From Lysobacter panacisoli (GTDB lineage Bacteria; Pseudomonadota; Gammaproteobacteria; Xanthomonadales; Xanthomonadaceae), in contig NZ_VLNU01000001.1 of assembly GCF_009765165.1 (NCBI RefSeq), forward strand, positions 2,920,247 through 2,984,246: a stretch of 64,000 nucleotides of DNA, given 5' to 3'. A program made the translations under genes and the position numbers. Shown here one piece after another: positions 6,971 through 16,282 of the stretch; position 1 is the stretch's first letter, and each line of letters starts with the position of its first letter. A model generated the notes under the pieces. It made no database searches, was not told where the DNA came from, and saw only the letters and a list, made by a program, of their open reading frames with translations.

Positions 6971-7906
6971 ATGTTCGGTGACGTGGAAACACAGCCGGGC
7001 GAAGGCGCGCTGTCGCTTTCGGACCTGGCCGATCAGATGGATGAGAGCCCGGAGCTGGAAGAAGAGGGCGCGCCGGACGAACTGGATAGCGAGGAATCCG
7101 GCGAGTCCGAAGAGGTGGAAGAGTCCGAAGAGGGTGCAGATCCCGAGGAAGAGCAGCAGGAAGAAGCCACCGTCACGCTGAAGCACGACGGCAAGGAAGT
7201 AAGCCTGAAGCAGTCCGAGGTGGTCGAGCTGGCCCAGAAGGGCTTCGACTACTCGCAAAAGACGATGGCGCTGGCCGAGGACCGAAAGGCCGTCGAGCAG
7301 GCGCACACCGCCGCTGCCGAGGTTTGGCAGCAGAACATGACGGCGCTGGAGCAGACGGAAGACCGCCTGCAGGCGTTCGTGCAGTTCATGGAGACGCAGG
7401 TTGGCAATCCGCCGCCCATCGAATGGGCCTCGGAGAACGCTGGCGTCTACCTCGCACACAAACAGCAGTACGAAGACCGCAAGGGCCAGTTGAAGGAGGC
7501 CGTGGCGGCCGTCGAGGCAGTTCGTCAGGAAGCGCAGCGGAAACGCCAAGCGCGGATCAACGAAGAAGCCGCGGCGACCGACAAGGCATTGCGAGACACC
7601 CTGCCGGGCTGGAACGACACGATGCTCAAGGAGCTGGGCGACTACATCGGCAGTGCCGGGTTGTCCGCGCAGATCTCCCCCGAGTTCTTCGTGCAGAAGG
7701 GGCTGTGGCTCCTGGCGCACAAGGCCAAGGCGTTCGATGCGCTGCAGGCCGAGAAGGCCAAGCTCAAGCCCAAGACCGAGCTGAAGAAGGTTCAGAAGCC
7801 TTCGCAGTCTCACACCCCCAACCGAGCAGACGCACGGCATGGCGAGGCGCTGAAGCGCTTCAAGTCCAAGCCGTCGATCAACACTCTCGCCGATCTCATG
7901 GATTGA
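6971..7906 (+). CDS. Scaffolding protein
   Basis: Start ATG 6971 is preferred to GTG 6947 because AAGGAAG (6959-6965) sits six bases upstream of it. The 311-residue product has a very acidic N-terminus (runs of Glu/Asp-rich sequence at about residues 25-65), a long Ala/Glu/Gln coiled-coil middle (about 80-190) and a basic C-terminus (KRFKSKPSINTLADLMD). This acidic-coil-basic layout, directly before the capsid gene, is typical of scaffolding proteins that guide capsid assembly and leave before or during packaging. Confidence 0.85.
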   Translation: MFGDVETQPGEGALSLSDLADQMDESPELEEEGAPDELDSEESGESEEVEESEEGADPEEEQQEEATVTLKHDGKEVSLKQSEVVELAQKGFDYSQKTMALAEDRKAVEQAHTAAAEVWQQNMTALEQTEDRLQAFVQFMETQVGNPPPIEWASENAGVYLAHKQQYEDRKGQLKEAVAAVEAVRQEAQRKRQARINEEAAATDKALRDTLPGWNDTMLKELGDYIGSAGLSAQISPEFFVQKGLWLLAHKAKAFDALQAEKAKLKPKTELKKVQKPSQSHTPNRADARHGEALKRFKSKPSINTLADLMD

Positions 7907-7927
7907 GATCGCCAAGGACATACGGAA

Positions 7928-8896
7928 ATGCCTACCAACACCCTGATTACCCCGAGCGTCGTAAAGGTCAAGGAAGACGTCCTCGACCAGATCTTCAACT
8001 TCAACCCGGACGATGCTCCGCTGGTCTCGATGATCGAGCGCACGGACATCGACAACGTGTACTTCGAGTGGCAGCGCGACAGCTATCGCGCCCCGGACCC
8101 GACTCGGGCGGCCATTGAAGGCGCGGACGCGACCTACGCCGCGCAGACCCAGCCGGGCCTGCTGAACAACCGCACGCAGATCTTCCAGGACACCGTTTCG
8201 GTGTCGAACACCGCCGAGCGCGTCAAGAAGTACGGCCGTGCGAAGGAAGGTAAGCGCCTGCGCATGAAGAAGATGATCGAGCTGAAGCGCGACATCGAGG
8301 CGGCTGCGATCGCTTCGGGCGCGACTGTCACCGGTACGTCCGGTGTCGCGGGCCGCCTGCGCGGTCTGTACGGCTTCATCACCAACGACGTGCTCGGTGC
8401 CGGTGGCGTGAGCCCCGATCCGACCACGAATACCGCGCCGGTTTCCGGTACGGACGTGGCGCTGACCGAGACCATGCTGAAGACCGGCCTGCAGTCGTGC
8501 TACGAGAACGGCGGCTCCGGCTCCATCGTCATGTGCTCGCCGGCCCACAAGGTCAAGATCTCGACCTTCACCGGCAACGTGCAGCGCACCAACGAAGTCG
8601 GCTCGAAGCAGGCCGCAGTGCTGAATGCCGCGTTCGACTTCTACCGCGGCGACTTCGGCGTCACCAAGATCGTCCCGAACCGTGTGATGAGCACGGCCGT
8701 GGCGGGTCTGAACGACACGCTGTACATCCTCGACGCCGACAAGCTGGCCCTTGCCCAGCTCCGACCGTTCGAGAGCGAACAGCTCGCGACGGTCGGCGAC
8801 GCGGCCAACTGGCAGGTGCGCACGGAAGTGTCCCTGGTGGTCCGCGACGAGAAGCCGCTGTACGCGATCCGCGACATCACCGTCTCGGGTTCGTAA
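7928..8896 (+). CDS. Major capsid protein, SU10-like
   Basis: The 322-residue protein starts MPTNTLITPSVVKVKEDVLD and resembles the SU10/DUF5309 type of HK97-fold coat protein, with an early phrase FNFNPDDAPLVSMI, a basic helix with RVKKYGRAKEGKRLRMKK near residues 98-116, and a C-terminal TEVSLVVRDEKPLYAIRDI strand. A strong-looking leader precedes the gene and an intrinsic terminator follows it, which would suit high expression. Context between scaffold and adaptor agrees. Confidence 0.92.
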   Translation: MPTNTLITPSVVKVKEDVLDQIFNFNPDDAPLVSMIERTDIDNVYFEWQRDSYRAPDPTRAAIEGADATYAAQTQPGLLNNRTQIFQDTVSVSNTAERVKKYGRAKEGKRLRMKKMIELKRDIEAAAIASGATVTGTSGVAGRLRGLYGFITNDVLGAGGVSPDPTTNTAPVSGTDVALTETMLKTGLQSCYENGGSGSIVMCSPAHKVKISTFTGNVQRTNEVGSKQAAVLNAAFDFYRGDFGVTKIVPNRVMSTAVAGLNDTLYILDADKLALAQLRPFESEQLATVGDAANWQVRTEVSLVVRDEKPLYAIRDITVSGS

Positions 8897-8933
8897 TCCC
8901 CAGGATGGGGCTTGGCCGCATGGATGCGGCATT

Positions 8934-8966
8934 GGGGGCTGGCTTCGGCCAGCCCCCTTCTTATTT
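8934..8966 (+). terminator. Intrinsic terminator after capsid gene
   Basis: A perfect 10-bp stem GGGGGCTGGC / GCCAGCCCCC with a TTCG tetraloop is followed by TTCTTATTT. It lies 37 bases after the capsid stop. Partial termination here would raise capsid message relative to the downstream connector genes. Confidence 0.85.
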
Positions 8967-8978
8967 CAGGGATGAGCG

Positions 8979-9269
8979 ATGACGAAGGCATGGATTGACG
9001 TCTTGGATGACGAGCGCACTGCGTTTGTGCATGCCGTCTCAGGCGAAGACCTCGACACGCTCGCCACCTACTGCCGCGAGGCGGGCGATACGCACCGCAC
9101 TGGCGGCGACATGAAGCACGTAGCCCGCGTGGATGGGGCTGTAATCATCGACTGGTGCAACAAGCGTGGCATCACGTTCGGCGCGTTCATGCGCGACGAG
9201 GCGTTGATTACGCAGTTTTTGAATGACCCGCAGAACGACCCGTTCCGCATCTGGAAGGGCCGCGTCTGA
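8979..9269 (+). CDS. Hypothetical connector-module protein, 96 aa
   Basis: The ATG at 8979 follows a GGGATGAG-rich leader right after the terminator. The product begins MTKAWIDVLDDERTAFVHAV, is acidic and soluble, and ends FRIWKGRV. Its stop overlaps the adaptor gene start (TGATG). A small protein in this slot is common in SU10/P22-related modules; no function can be read from the sequence. Confidence 0.75.
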   Translation: MTKAWIDVLDDERTAFVHAVSGEDLDTLATYCREAGDTHRTGGDMKHVARVDGAVIIDWCNKRGITFGAFMRDEALITQFLNDPQNDPFRIWKGRV

Positions 9270-9901
9270 TGCAGTTCACCAACTACACCGACTTCAGGAT
9301 TGCGGTCCTGAAGATGCTCGACGGAGACGACGTTTCGGCGACGTTCTCGCATGAGACCCTCGACCTGTTGATCGCGCTGGGTGAGTCGCGGGTCTATGAA
9401 GGCGTTCCGGGCCGCTCTGGCTTGCGCGCATCGACCATGCAGCAGCCGATTACCGGCACGGTGACGGCCAATGCCGTTGCGTTGCCTGCCCGGTGCCTCG
9501 CGCTGGAAATCGTCTGGTTCGACCCGGACAGGCCGCTGGAAATCGTCACCGAGAACGAGCTGCGCGACAAGGCGCGGTGGAATCACGGCGGCGATGTGCG
9601 CCAGTGCGCGCAGGCGGGCGAAACGCTGATCTTCGGGCCGGACGCGGCGGATGGCGCTGCTATCGGCGGCCGCTTCTACCAGCGCCCCTTGGACATCAAG
9701 ACCAGCGGCCTGAACTCGACGTTCAACCGCTACCCCGAACTGTTCATGTTCGGCGCACTCGCTGAGTCCGCGATGTTCCTTGGCGAGGACGCGCGACTCC
9801 CAACGTGGGAGGCCATGTTCATTCGCTGGCTCGACAAGGCGAACGACATCGAGCGCAACCGCGTTCTGGCGGGCTCCAGGTTGACTCAGAAGGCCCGCTG
9901 A
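9269..9901 (+). CDS. Head-tail adaptor protein
   Basis: The 210-residue protein starts MQFTNYTDFRIAVLKMLDGD. The helical N-terminus, a middle beta region containing TGTVTANAVALPARCLALE, and a helical C-terminus with DKANDIERNRVLAG match the SU10-like/P22 gp4-like adaptor type. It would dock on the portal ring and carry the gp10-like tail hub encoded next. Start and stop overlap the neighbouring genes by one base. Confidence 0.75.
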   Translation: MQFTNYTDFRIAVLKMLDGDDVSATFSHETLDLLIALGESRVYEGVPGRSGLRASTMQQPITGTVTANAVALPARCLALEIVWFDPDRPLEIVTENELRDKARWNHGGDVRQCAQAGETLIFGPDAADGAAIGGRFYQRPLDIKTSGLNSTFNRYPELFMFGALAESAMFLGEDARLPTWEAMFIRWLDKANDIERNRVLAGSRLTQKAR

Positions 9902-11385
9902 TGGCGCGCTCCAACTTCCTCGGCGGGGCGTACACGCTCCGCTCCGTGCCGTTGGCTGCGCAGACGTGCATCGGCCTGTATTTCGAGCCGAGCGAGGTTG
10001 AGCAGGGGAAGGGAGCGTTCCTTGGCACACCCGGCCTGCTGCGCAAGGTGTCGTTCCCGAAGAACCGATGCCGCGGTCTGTTGGCGGCGGGCGGCAAGGC
10101 GTGGGCCGTGTACGGCAACGGCGTGTACCGCTTCGACACGTACTTCAACCCCGTCTTTGTGGGCAACCTCCCGAACGACGACGGCGCGTGCCAGCTTGTC
10201 GCGAACGTCGATCACCTGCTCGTCGCGCACCAGAACGGCTGGCACTCGGTCAACCTGACCTCTTCCGCCTTTGCGGAGGTGACGAACGCTCCGACGATGA
10301 GCGACGCGTCCTTCATCGACAACTATCTGGTTGGCGCGAAGGAAGACGGCACGTACGTCTGGGCGGCGGTAAACGGCATCACGATCGATCCGCTGAACTT
10401 CGCATCTGCGGAGGGCAATCCGGACAAGATCATTCGCACGCTGGCCGATCACCGCGAGCTGTGGCTGTTCGGCGCTACCTCTGTTGAGGTCGCCGTGGTC
10501 ACATCCGACCCGGATCTGCCGTTCACGCGGACCTCGTACATCGAGCAGGGCATTCTGGCCCCGAAGTCGGCCGCCAAGGAGGACAACAGTGTCTTCTGGC
10601 TGGGCCGCAACGACAGCGGGCAGGGCGTGGTGTACGTGGCAGAGGGTTACATCCCGCGCCGCGTCAGTACGTTTGCCATCGAGCAGGCGATTGAGGGTTA
10701 CGCCAACCCGGAACAGGCGACCGCCTACACCTACCAGCAGGACGGCCATCACTTCTACGTCCTGAACTTCGCCGAAGCGACGTGGGCGTTCGACATCAAC
10801 ACCCAGATTTGGCACCAGCGCGCCTATCGGGACACCTCGACGGGTGAGCTGACCCGGCATCGCGGCGAGTCGCACTGCTTCTTCGGCGGTATGCACTTGG
10901 TTGGCGATTACGTCGATAGCCGCCTGTTCGCGCTGGATCTGGACACCTTCACCGACGACGGCGACCCGATCTACCGCGAGCGTGCGTGGCACGGGCAGGA
11001 AGCCGAAAACCGCTGGGTCACGTACAACCGTGGCGAGCTGATCGGCGAGATGGGCGTGGGCAACGGTGGCCGCGTCAGCTTCTTCGATGCGCTGCTGGAT
11101 GAGTTGGGGGATGAAATCCTCGACGAAGGCGGCGAAATCATCGACGCGGACAACCCGACCGATCCTGGCGCAGACCCGATGGTCTACCTGCAATGGTCGG
11201 ATGACGCGGTGGCATGGGGAAGTGCCCACCCGCGCCGCCTCGGAAAGATCGGCGAGCGCACGAACCGCGCTATCTGGCGTCGCATGGGTCGATCCCGTCG
11301 CCGCTACTACAAGCTCTGGACGAGCGAGCCCGTGCGCATCGCGTGGTACGGCTTCAACTACGACACGGAAGTCTCGAATGGCTAA
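9901..11385 (+). CDS. Packaged-DNA stabilisation protein, P22 gp10-like
   Basis: Start ATG 9901 overlaps the adaptor stop and gives 494 residues. The product starts MARSNFLGGAYTLRSVPLAA and is a beta-rich protein with repeated blade-like phrases (GLLAAGGKAWAVYGNGVYRF, NDSGQGVVYVAEGYIPRRVS), as in the beta-propeller tail hub of P22 gp10. It closes the portal after packaging and bridges to the tail needle or spike. Position after the adaptor supports this. Confidence 0.82.
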   Translation: MARSNFLGGAYTLRSVPLAAQTCIGLYFEPSEVEQGKGAFLGTPGLLRKVSFPKNRCRGLLAAGGKAWAVYGNGVYRFDTYFNPVFVGNLPNDDGACQLVANVDHLLVAHQNGWHSVNLTSSAFAEVTNAPTMSDASFIDNYLVGAKEDGTYVWAAVNGITIDPLNFASAEGNPDKIIRTLADHRELWLFGATSVEVAVVTSDPDLPFTRTSYIEQGILAPKSAAKEDNSVFWLGRNDSGQGVVYVAEGYIPRRVSTFAIEQAIEGYANPEQATAYTYQQDGHHFYVLNFAEATWAFDINTQIWHQRAYRDTSTGELTRHRGESHCFFGGMHLVGDYVDSRLFALDLDTFTDDGDPIYRERAWHGQEAENRWVTYNRGELIGEMGVGNGGRVSFFDALLDELGDEILDEGGEIIDADNPTDPGADPMVYLQWSDDAVAWGSAHPRRLGKIGERTNRAIWRRMGRSRRRYYKLWTSEPVRIAWYGFNYDTEVSNG

Positions 11386-12301
11386 GATCAGCGCCTATGG
11401 GCCGGCAGCGACGCTAACAGGGGTCGAGATGATCCCGGCAGTGCAGGGCGGTGCGACCGTTCGCCTCACTCCGGCACTCATCGCCACCTACGCCTTCTCG
11501 CCATACGGCGTGAACACTTTCCCGGCGCGCGGCAGTACCGGTGCGCTGGAGCCGAAGCCGATTACGGACTACGCGCTCACCCTGCTGGATGACGTGAATG
11601 CGGCCGGCGCTCGCCTCACGCTGGGTGCGGGCACGGTCAACAGCGTGGCCGTGGCGAACGCTACTGGCATCACCTGGGCGGGCGGCCCGATTACTGAGTC
11701 CGGCACGCTCACGCCGACCCTGTCCGCAAACCTGCAGGCGTGGCATGGACTGGCGACCAGCGCCAAGCAGGACGCAGACGCTGATCTGACGGCCGTAGCG
11801 GCGCTTTCGACCACTGGCATGGCCGCGCGCACCGGTGCCGGTACGTGGGCCGTGCGCACGATTGCAGGCACGTCTGGGCGCATCACCGTCACCAACGGCG
11901 ATGGCGTTGCCGGTGCCCCGACCATCGACATTCCGACCACCCTCATCACGTCAGGCACCTACACGCCGACGCTGACCAATGGCGGCAACGTGGCAACGTC
12001 CACTCCTTTCACCTGCCAGTACCTTCGTACTGGCAACACGGTGACTGTGAGTGGGAAGTTCGACCTGACCACGACGGCGGCTGCCGGTACGCAGTCGACA
12101 ATCAACGTCAGTCTTCCGATTGCCTCCAACCTGGCGAATCAGAACGAACTGGCCGGCACAGCTGCCGGTTTTGCGGGATCGTCGGTTGAGTCGTGCGGCG
12201 TCTTCGGCGACTCCACGAACGATCGCGCCACGGTCAGCTTCTACGCGACTCAGACCGGCTCGCGGTCGTTCTTCTTCCAGTTCACCTATAGGGTTCAGTA
12301 A
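11378..12301 (+). CDS. Virion/tail-associated protein, 307 aa
   Basis: ATG 11378 overlaps the previous gene by eight bases. The product starts MAKISAYGPAATLTGVEMIP and is rich in Thr, Gly and Ala with short repeating beta phrases, ending YATQTGSRSFFFQFTYRVQ. Such composition is typical of tail-fibre-like or decoration proteins. The central part contains RTIAGTSGRITVTNGDGVAG, a phrase common in phage fibre stalks. It may be a short appendage beside the tailspike. No enzymatic motif is seen. Confidence 0.7.
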   Translation: MAKISAYGPAATLTGVEMIPAVQGGATVRLTPALIATYAFSPYGVNTFPARGSTGALEPKPITDYALTLLDDVNAAGARLTLGAGTVNSVAVANATGITWAGGPITESGTLTPTLSANLQAWHGLATSAKQDADADLTAVAALSTTGMAARTGAGTWAVRTIAGTSGRITVTNGDGVAGAPTIDIPTTLITSGTYTPTLTNGGNVATSTPFTCQYLRTGNTVTVSGKFDLTTTAAAGTQSTINVSLPIASNLANQNELAGTAAGFAGSSVESCGVFGDSTNDRATVSFYATQTGSRSFFFQFTYRVQ

Positions 12302-12880
12302 TTGAGCCTGACCACGGCTGCACGCAACCAGGCGCTCGACGCAATCACCATCGACACCATGAGCCTACACAGCGCCTTCCCGGGGCTGACGGGTTCGGGT
12401 GAGTTGACGGGTGGCGGCTATGCGCGGGTGTCCTGCACGTTCAACGCAGCTTCGGCTGGCGTACGCAACCTGTCGGCCCCGGCCAACTTCACCGTAGGCG
12501 CGACCCACACCGTGCGCTGGGTCGGTCTGTGGGCAGGCTCCATCTTCAAGGGCCTCGCCCCTAACGGCGGCTCCCCGCGTGAATTCCAGATCAACCTGTC
12601 GAACGACACGGTTACGGCTCCGGCGCACGGTTACGCGGACAACGACACCATCACCTTCTACGGCGGCACGATCCCGACCGGGCTGAACGAGGGCGAGATC
12701 TACTTCGTCCGCGACTCCACGACCGACACGTTCAAGGTCGCGGTTACGGCTGGTGGGCTGGCTATCGACATCACCGGCCAGCCGGCTCCGGACTGCGTGG
12801 TCTCTCGCATCACCGAATCGGCCTATGGCGGAGCGGACACGCACACGGTCAATTCGTTCTCCATCGGCGCGGTGTTCTGA
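12302..12880 (+). CDS. Virion-associated protein, 192 aa
   Basis: A TTG start follows the previous stop without a gap. The product starts MSLTTAARNQALDAITIDTM and is a beta-rich protein with Gly and Thr; the part around HGYADNDTITFYGGTIPTGL resembles a repeated structural domain seen in phage tail and fibre proteins. Its stop overlaps the next ATG. It is likely a small structural protein of the tail tip. Confidence 0.65.
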   Translation: MSLTTAARNQALDAITIDTMSLHSAFPGLTGSGELTGGGYARVSCTFNAASAGVRNLSAPANFTVGATHTVRWVGLWAGSIFKGLAPNGGSPREFQINLSNDTVTAPAHGYADNDTITFYGGTIPTGLNEGEIYFVRDSTTDTFKVAVTAGGLAIDITGQPAPDCVVSRITESAYGGADTHTVNSFSIGAVF

Positions 12881-13308
12881 TGGCTGTTGTCGATTGCCAG
12901 ATCAAGTTTGGCATCGCGACTACGGCATCCCCGACTGCATGGGCGGGCGGTGGCGGGCGTCGCAACGTCTCGGACTGGCTGCCCCGCATCGATGAGCCGT
13001 TGGCCGAGGTGCGTAACGGCAAGATCTACATACTCCCGCGCTGGTACAAGCTCATGGGCGCATTTGCCGACCGTTTGGGCGGCATCAACGGCCCCAGCAT
13101 CCCACAAGTGCAAGGCGTGATTACGAGCACTCAGGTGCAGTTGGCGGATACGACGAATTACGCCATCGCGGTGTCGGATTTCGCATCGCAGATCGCCACG
13201 ACAGCGGCCACGACCGCAGAAGTAGCGCAGACGGCCAGCCTGCCGGGCTCGGGAACGATCCCTGAGCCGGGTGAGCCGCCGCCGCGTCCGGGCTCGCACG
13301 CCCTCTAA
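12880..13308 (+). CDS. Virion-associated protein, 142 aa
   Basis: The product starts MAVVDCQIKFGIATTASPTA. It has a Gly-rich start, one amphipathic segment around LPRWYKLMGAFADRL, an Ala/Thr-rich helix and a Pro-rich C-terminus (PEPGEPPPRPGSHAL). No family is recognised. Tight coupling to the previous gene places it in the structural module. Confidence 0.6.
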   Translation: MAVVDCQIKFGIATTASPTAWAGGGGRRNVSDWLPRIDEPLAEVRNGKIYILPRWYKLMGAFADRLGGINGPSIPQVQGVITSTQVQLADTTNYAIAVSDFASQIATTAATTAEVAQTASLPGSGTIPEPGEPPPRPGSHAL

Positions 13309-13320
13309 CAAGGAAGACGG

Positions 13321-13845
13321 ATGGATTGCACGGATGCAGTCACGTTCTACGACGTGACGCTGGACCTTACGCCTGCGCGCGAGGAAATCGCTCCGGTTCA
13401 TGTCATTGGCCCGGCTCCGACGCGCGAGAAGATCTTCCAGCTTCAAGACCTGCTGTTGCAGTTCCCGCAGGTCGAGAACGAGCCGGAACACTACTTCGCA
13501 GACGGCATCTACGGCCGCGCCCTACCGATCAAGGCCGGCAGCATCATCGTCGGCAAGATCCACCGGCATGAGCACATCGTGATGCTCATCAAGGGCTCGG
13601 TCACGGTCAACACGGACCGGGGCATGGAGACGATCACGGCCCCGCACATTTGGGTTGCCGCCCCCGGCGCAAAGCGGGCGTTCTACGCCCACGAAGACAG
13701 CCTGCTGTTCACGGCGCACACCAACCCAAACAACGAACGCGACCTTGAGGTGATCGAGGCGCATGTAATCGAGCCGGAAGGGCTGCTGACGCATGCCCCC
13801 GAGGTTTCGGAGTTCACGGACGAGCTTCAGGGGATGTTTGTATGA
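13321..13845 (+). CDS. Cupin-fold protein in the phage structural module
   Basis: The 174-residue protein starts MDCTDAVTFYDVTLDLTPA after an AAGGAAGACGG leader. Its centre has a single-domain cupin signature: GKIHRHEHIVMLIKGSVTV around residues 79-97, with metal-binding-type His residues, and a second motif APGAKRAFYAHEDSLLFTAH. Cupins bind a metal and small ligands or act as sugar isomerases. Its stop overlaps the start of the ejection protein gene. A cupin here is known from other podoviruses, but its role is not established. Confidence 0.75.
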   Translation: MDCTDAVTFYDVTLDLTPAREEIAPVHVIGPAPTREKIFQLQDLLLQFPQVENEPEHYFADGIYGRALPIKAGSIIVGKIHRHEHIVMLIKGSVTVNTDRGMETITAPHIWVAAPGAKRAFYAHEDSLLFTAHTNPNNERDLEVIEAHVIEPEGLLTHAPEVSEFTDELQGMFV

Positions 13846-14756
13846 CATGGATTGTTGCCGGCGTAACGGCCGCTGCGACCATTTACGGTGCCAACAAGGC
13901 GTCGAAGGCGTCGAAGAGCGCAGCGAACACGTCTGCCGCCTCTGCGGACAAGTCCGCGCAGGTGCAGTGGGACATGTTCAACCAGGCGCGAACGGACAAC
14001 GAGCCGTTCCGTCAGGCGGGCATCACTGGCCTGCAGGAGTACATGACGCTGCTCGGCCTGCCAACGTCGAACTTCAGCACGGCGACGGCTGGCGGTCCCA
14101 TTGAGTGGTTCAGGGACGGCGATCAGGTCAACCGTGCGCTCTACACGTCCGATCCGTCGTATCGCACGGCGTGGGACGAGGTGGCGAAGTTCCACAACTA
14201 CGCGCCGGGCAATGCCTTCACGCGCGGCGAGGACTTCGGAAAGCTCGCCTCGCACATGCAGGAGGTGTACGACCGGGTGAAGCCGGTTGCGGCCCCTGCA
14301 ACGGGCGCAGGCGTGTCCACGACGCAGGCGCAGGCGTTCGACCGCTTCCGCAACCAGCCGGGCTACCAGTTCGGCTTGACGGAAGGCGTGCGCGCTCTGG
14401 ACAGCTCTGCCGCGGCTAGCGGCGGCCTGTTCTCGGGCAAGGCCGGCAAGGCGTTGACGCAGTTCGGCCAGAACTACGCCGACCAGCAGGGCTACTCGCC
14501 CTACATGAACCGTCTCGCGTCACTCGCTGGCATCGGCCAGACGGCCACGAACCAGAACAACGCGCTGGGGCAGGCGACTGCGGGCAACGTCGGCAACGCA
14601 CTGATGAACGCAGGCAACGCCCGCGCCTCTGGCATCGCAGGCAGTGCGAATGCATGGGGCAGTGCGCTCGGCCAGTTGGCTGGCATCGGTGGCTACGCAT
14701 ACGGCAACCGCGGCGGCAGCAGCCCGGGCCTCTTCGACCGCTGGGGTGGCATCTAA
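13842..14756 (+). CDS. Internal virion (DNA ejection) protein, gp7-like
   Basis: The 304-residue protein starts MTWIVAGVTAAATIYGANKA, with a hydrophobic Ala-rich N-terminus and a following Ser/Ala-rich helix, and is rich in Ala, Gly and Asn throughout. The end has Gly-rich hydrophobic repeats (GNARASGIAGSANAWGS). P22 gp7-type ejection proteins have this character and are injected with DNA to line a channel across the envelope. It heads a run of three large genes, as P22 gp7-gp20-gp16 do. The link to gp7 is from layout and composition. Confidence 0.72.
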   Translation: MTWIVAGVTAAATIYGANKASKASKSAANTSAASADKSAQVQWDMFNQARTDNEPFRQAGITGLQEYMTLLGLPTSNFSTATAGGPIEWFRDGDQVNRALYTSDPSYRTAWDEVAKFHNYAPGNAFTRGEDFGKLASHMQEVYDRVKPVAAPATGAGVSTTQAQAFDRFRNQPGYQFGLTEGVRALDSSAAASGGLFSGKAGKALTQFGQNYADQQGYSPYMNRLASLAGIGQTATNQNNALGQATAGNVGNALMNAGNARASGIAGSANAWGSALGQLAGIGGYAYGNRGGSSPGLFDRWGGI

Positions 14757-16282
14757 TGGCGCAGATCGACACGCCCAACATTTTCGGCCAGTTCCTCCAA
14801 GGGCAGCAGGCAGGGCAGGAGCAGCGCCGCAAGCGCACGCTCGGCGAATTCCTACAGCCGGCGCTTGGTGGCGATCAGTCCGCACTGTCTCAGGTCTACG
14901 GCGTCGATCCGGATGCCGGTCTGCAGGTGCAGGGCATGGCGAGCAAGCAGAAGGCCGCTGATCGCGATTCGCAGATTGCGAACCTGTCGCAGCTTGCGCG
15001 CATCTACCCGAGCGCTCCCGAGCAGATGAAGGGCCACCTCTACGGTCAGATCGTTGATCTTACCGAGGGCCTTGGCATGGCTGCGCCGGGATCGCTCCCG
15101 CGTCAGCATGACCCCGCGCTGGATGCGAACTTCAACAAATTCCTTGCGTCGGTTTCTGGCGATCAGCAGCCGGAGCAGTTCACCCTTGGCCCGGGCGCGA
15201 AGCGTTTCGATGCATCCGGGCGCGTAATCGCCGAAGTTCCGTTTGCACCGCCATCCATGCAGTACGTCGGCGTTCCTACGGGCGATGGTGGCGAGCAGAA
15301 GATGCTGTTCGACCCGCGCGCCGGTAGCTTCTCTGCGCCGAATTATGGCGTTGAGGGCGGTGCTGTCTTGGACCCGACGCAGGACTTCCCGCGTCTCGCC
15401 TCCAACGGCGCACAGGTGACGAGCCTGTACCGCGACCCGGAACGTAACGCAAAGGTGGGCGGCGCGGCCAACAGCCAGCACATGGCCGGCACTGGCGGCG
15501 ACTTTGTCGTCCCGCCCGAAGAGAAGGCGCAGTTCATCGCGCTTGCGAAGCAGATGGGATACGAGGCGATTGACGAGGGCGACCACGTCCACGTCGAACT
15601 GCCCCGTGGCGCGCAGGCCGCTAATCGCTTCGGTCCGGGGCAGGGGCTCGGCCGCACGCCAGCGAAGGACAGATCGTTTAGCCAGCTTTCTCCGCAAGAA
15701 GCGGCCGCAGCGGGCCTCCCTCCTGGCACTGTTGCCCAGCGCAACAATGAGACAGGCCAAATCTCTGTCGTCTCCAAGCCCGATGCACGCGCTGGCACTG
15801 GCGTGACGCCATTGTCTGCAGGCGAGGCCGCGAAGGTTCGCCGTGACTTCAAGGAGACGAAGGACGCGCTCAACACCTTCAAGGCGTTTGATGCCGCGCT
15901 GGGCGAGATCAGCAAGGCCGATAGCGTTTTGGATGGCGCATCGCGCGGCCGGCTGGGCAACGCCTACAACAACGCCCGCGCCGCCCTTCGCATCATCTAC
16001 AACACTGGCGTCCTTCAGCCGGGCGAACTGCCGATGCTCAACCAAGCGCTGGCCGATCCGAATGGATTCGCGGCGCTCGCCGATCCGCGTTCCCGTGAGC
16101 AGATTCAGGGCCAGCTTGACGAGCTGTATCGGACGATTGCTCGCGGCATCGAAAACCAAGTGGCGAGCTATCCGCAAATCTTCAACCAGCAGCGGTTTGA
16201 CGACTTCCGCCGAAACGCCGAGCCCACTAAGGCCGCGAGTCCCGCCCCGGCGCAGTTCACTGGATTCCGAGTTCTCGACTAA
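14756..16282 (+). CDS. Internal virion protein with M15 peptidase domain
   Basis: The ATG at 14756 overlaps the previous stop and gives 508 residues. The N-terminal 200 residues are helical and Gln-rich, typical of ejection proteins. Residues about 215-283 form a D-Ala-D-Ala carboxypeptidase-like (M15) domain: SQHMAGTGGDF gives H242 and D249, and HVHVELP gives H279, the three zinc ligands. The C-terminal 200 residues are again helical. Such a domain can open peptidoglycan crosslinks during DNA entry. The fusion of an ejection protein with this peptidase is visible directly; its role in infection is inferred. Confidence 0.82.
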   Translation: MAQIDTPNIFGQFLQGQQAGQEQRRKRTLGEFLQPALGGDQSALSQVYGVDPDAGLQVQGMASKQKAADRDSQIANLSQLARIYPSAPEQMKGHLYGQIVDLTEGLGMAAPGSLPRQHDPALDANFNKFLASVSGDQQPEQFTLGPGAKRFDASGRVIAEVPFAPPSMQYVGVPTGDGGEQKMLFDPRAGSFSAPNYGVEGGAVLDPTQDFPRLASNGAQVTSLYRDPERNAKVGGAANSQHMAGTGGDFVVPPEEKAQFIALAKQMGYEAIDEGDHVHVELPRGAQAANRFGPGQGLGRTPAKDRSFSQLSPQEAAAAGLPPGTVAQRNNETGQISVVSKPDARAGTGVTPLSAGEAAKVRRDFKETKDALNTFKAFDAALGEISKADSVLDGASRGRLGNAYNNARAALRIIYNTGVLQPGELPMLNQALADPNGFAALADPRSREQIQGQLDELYRTIARGIENQVASYPQIFNQQRFDDFRRNAEPTKAASPAPAQFTGFRVLD

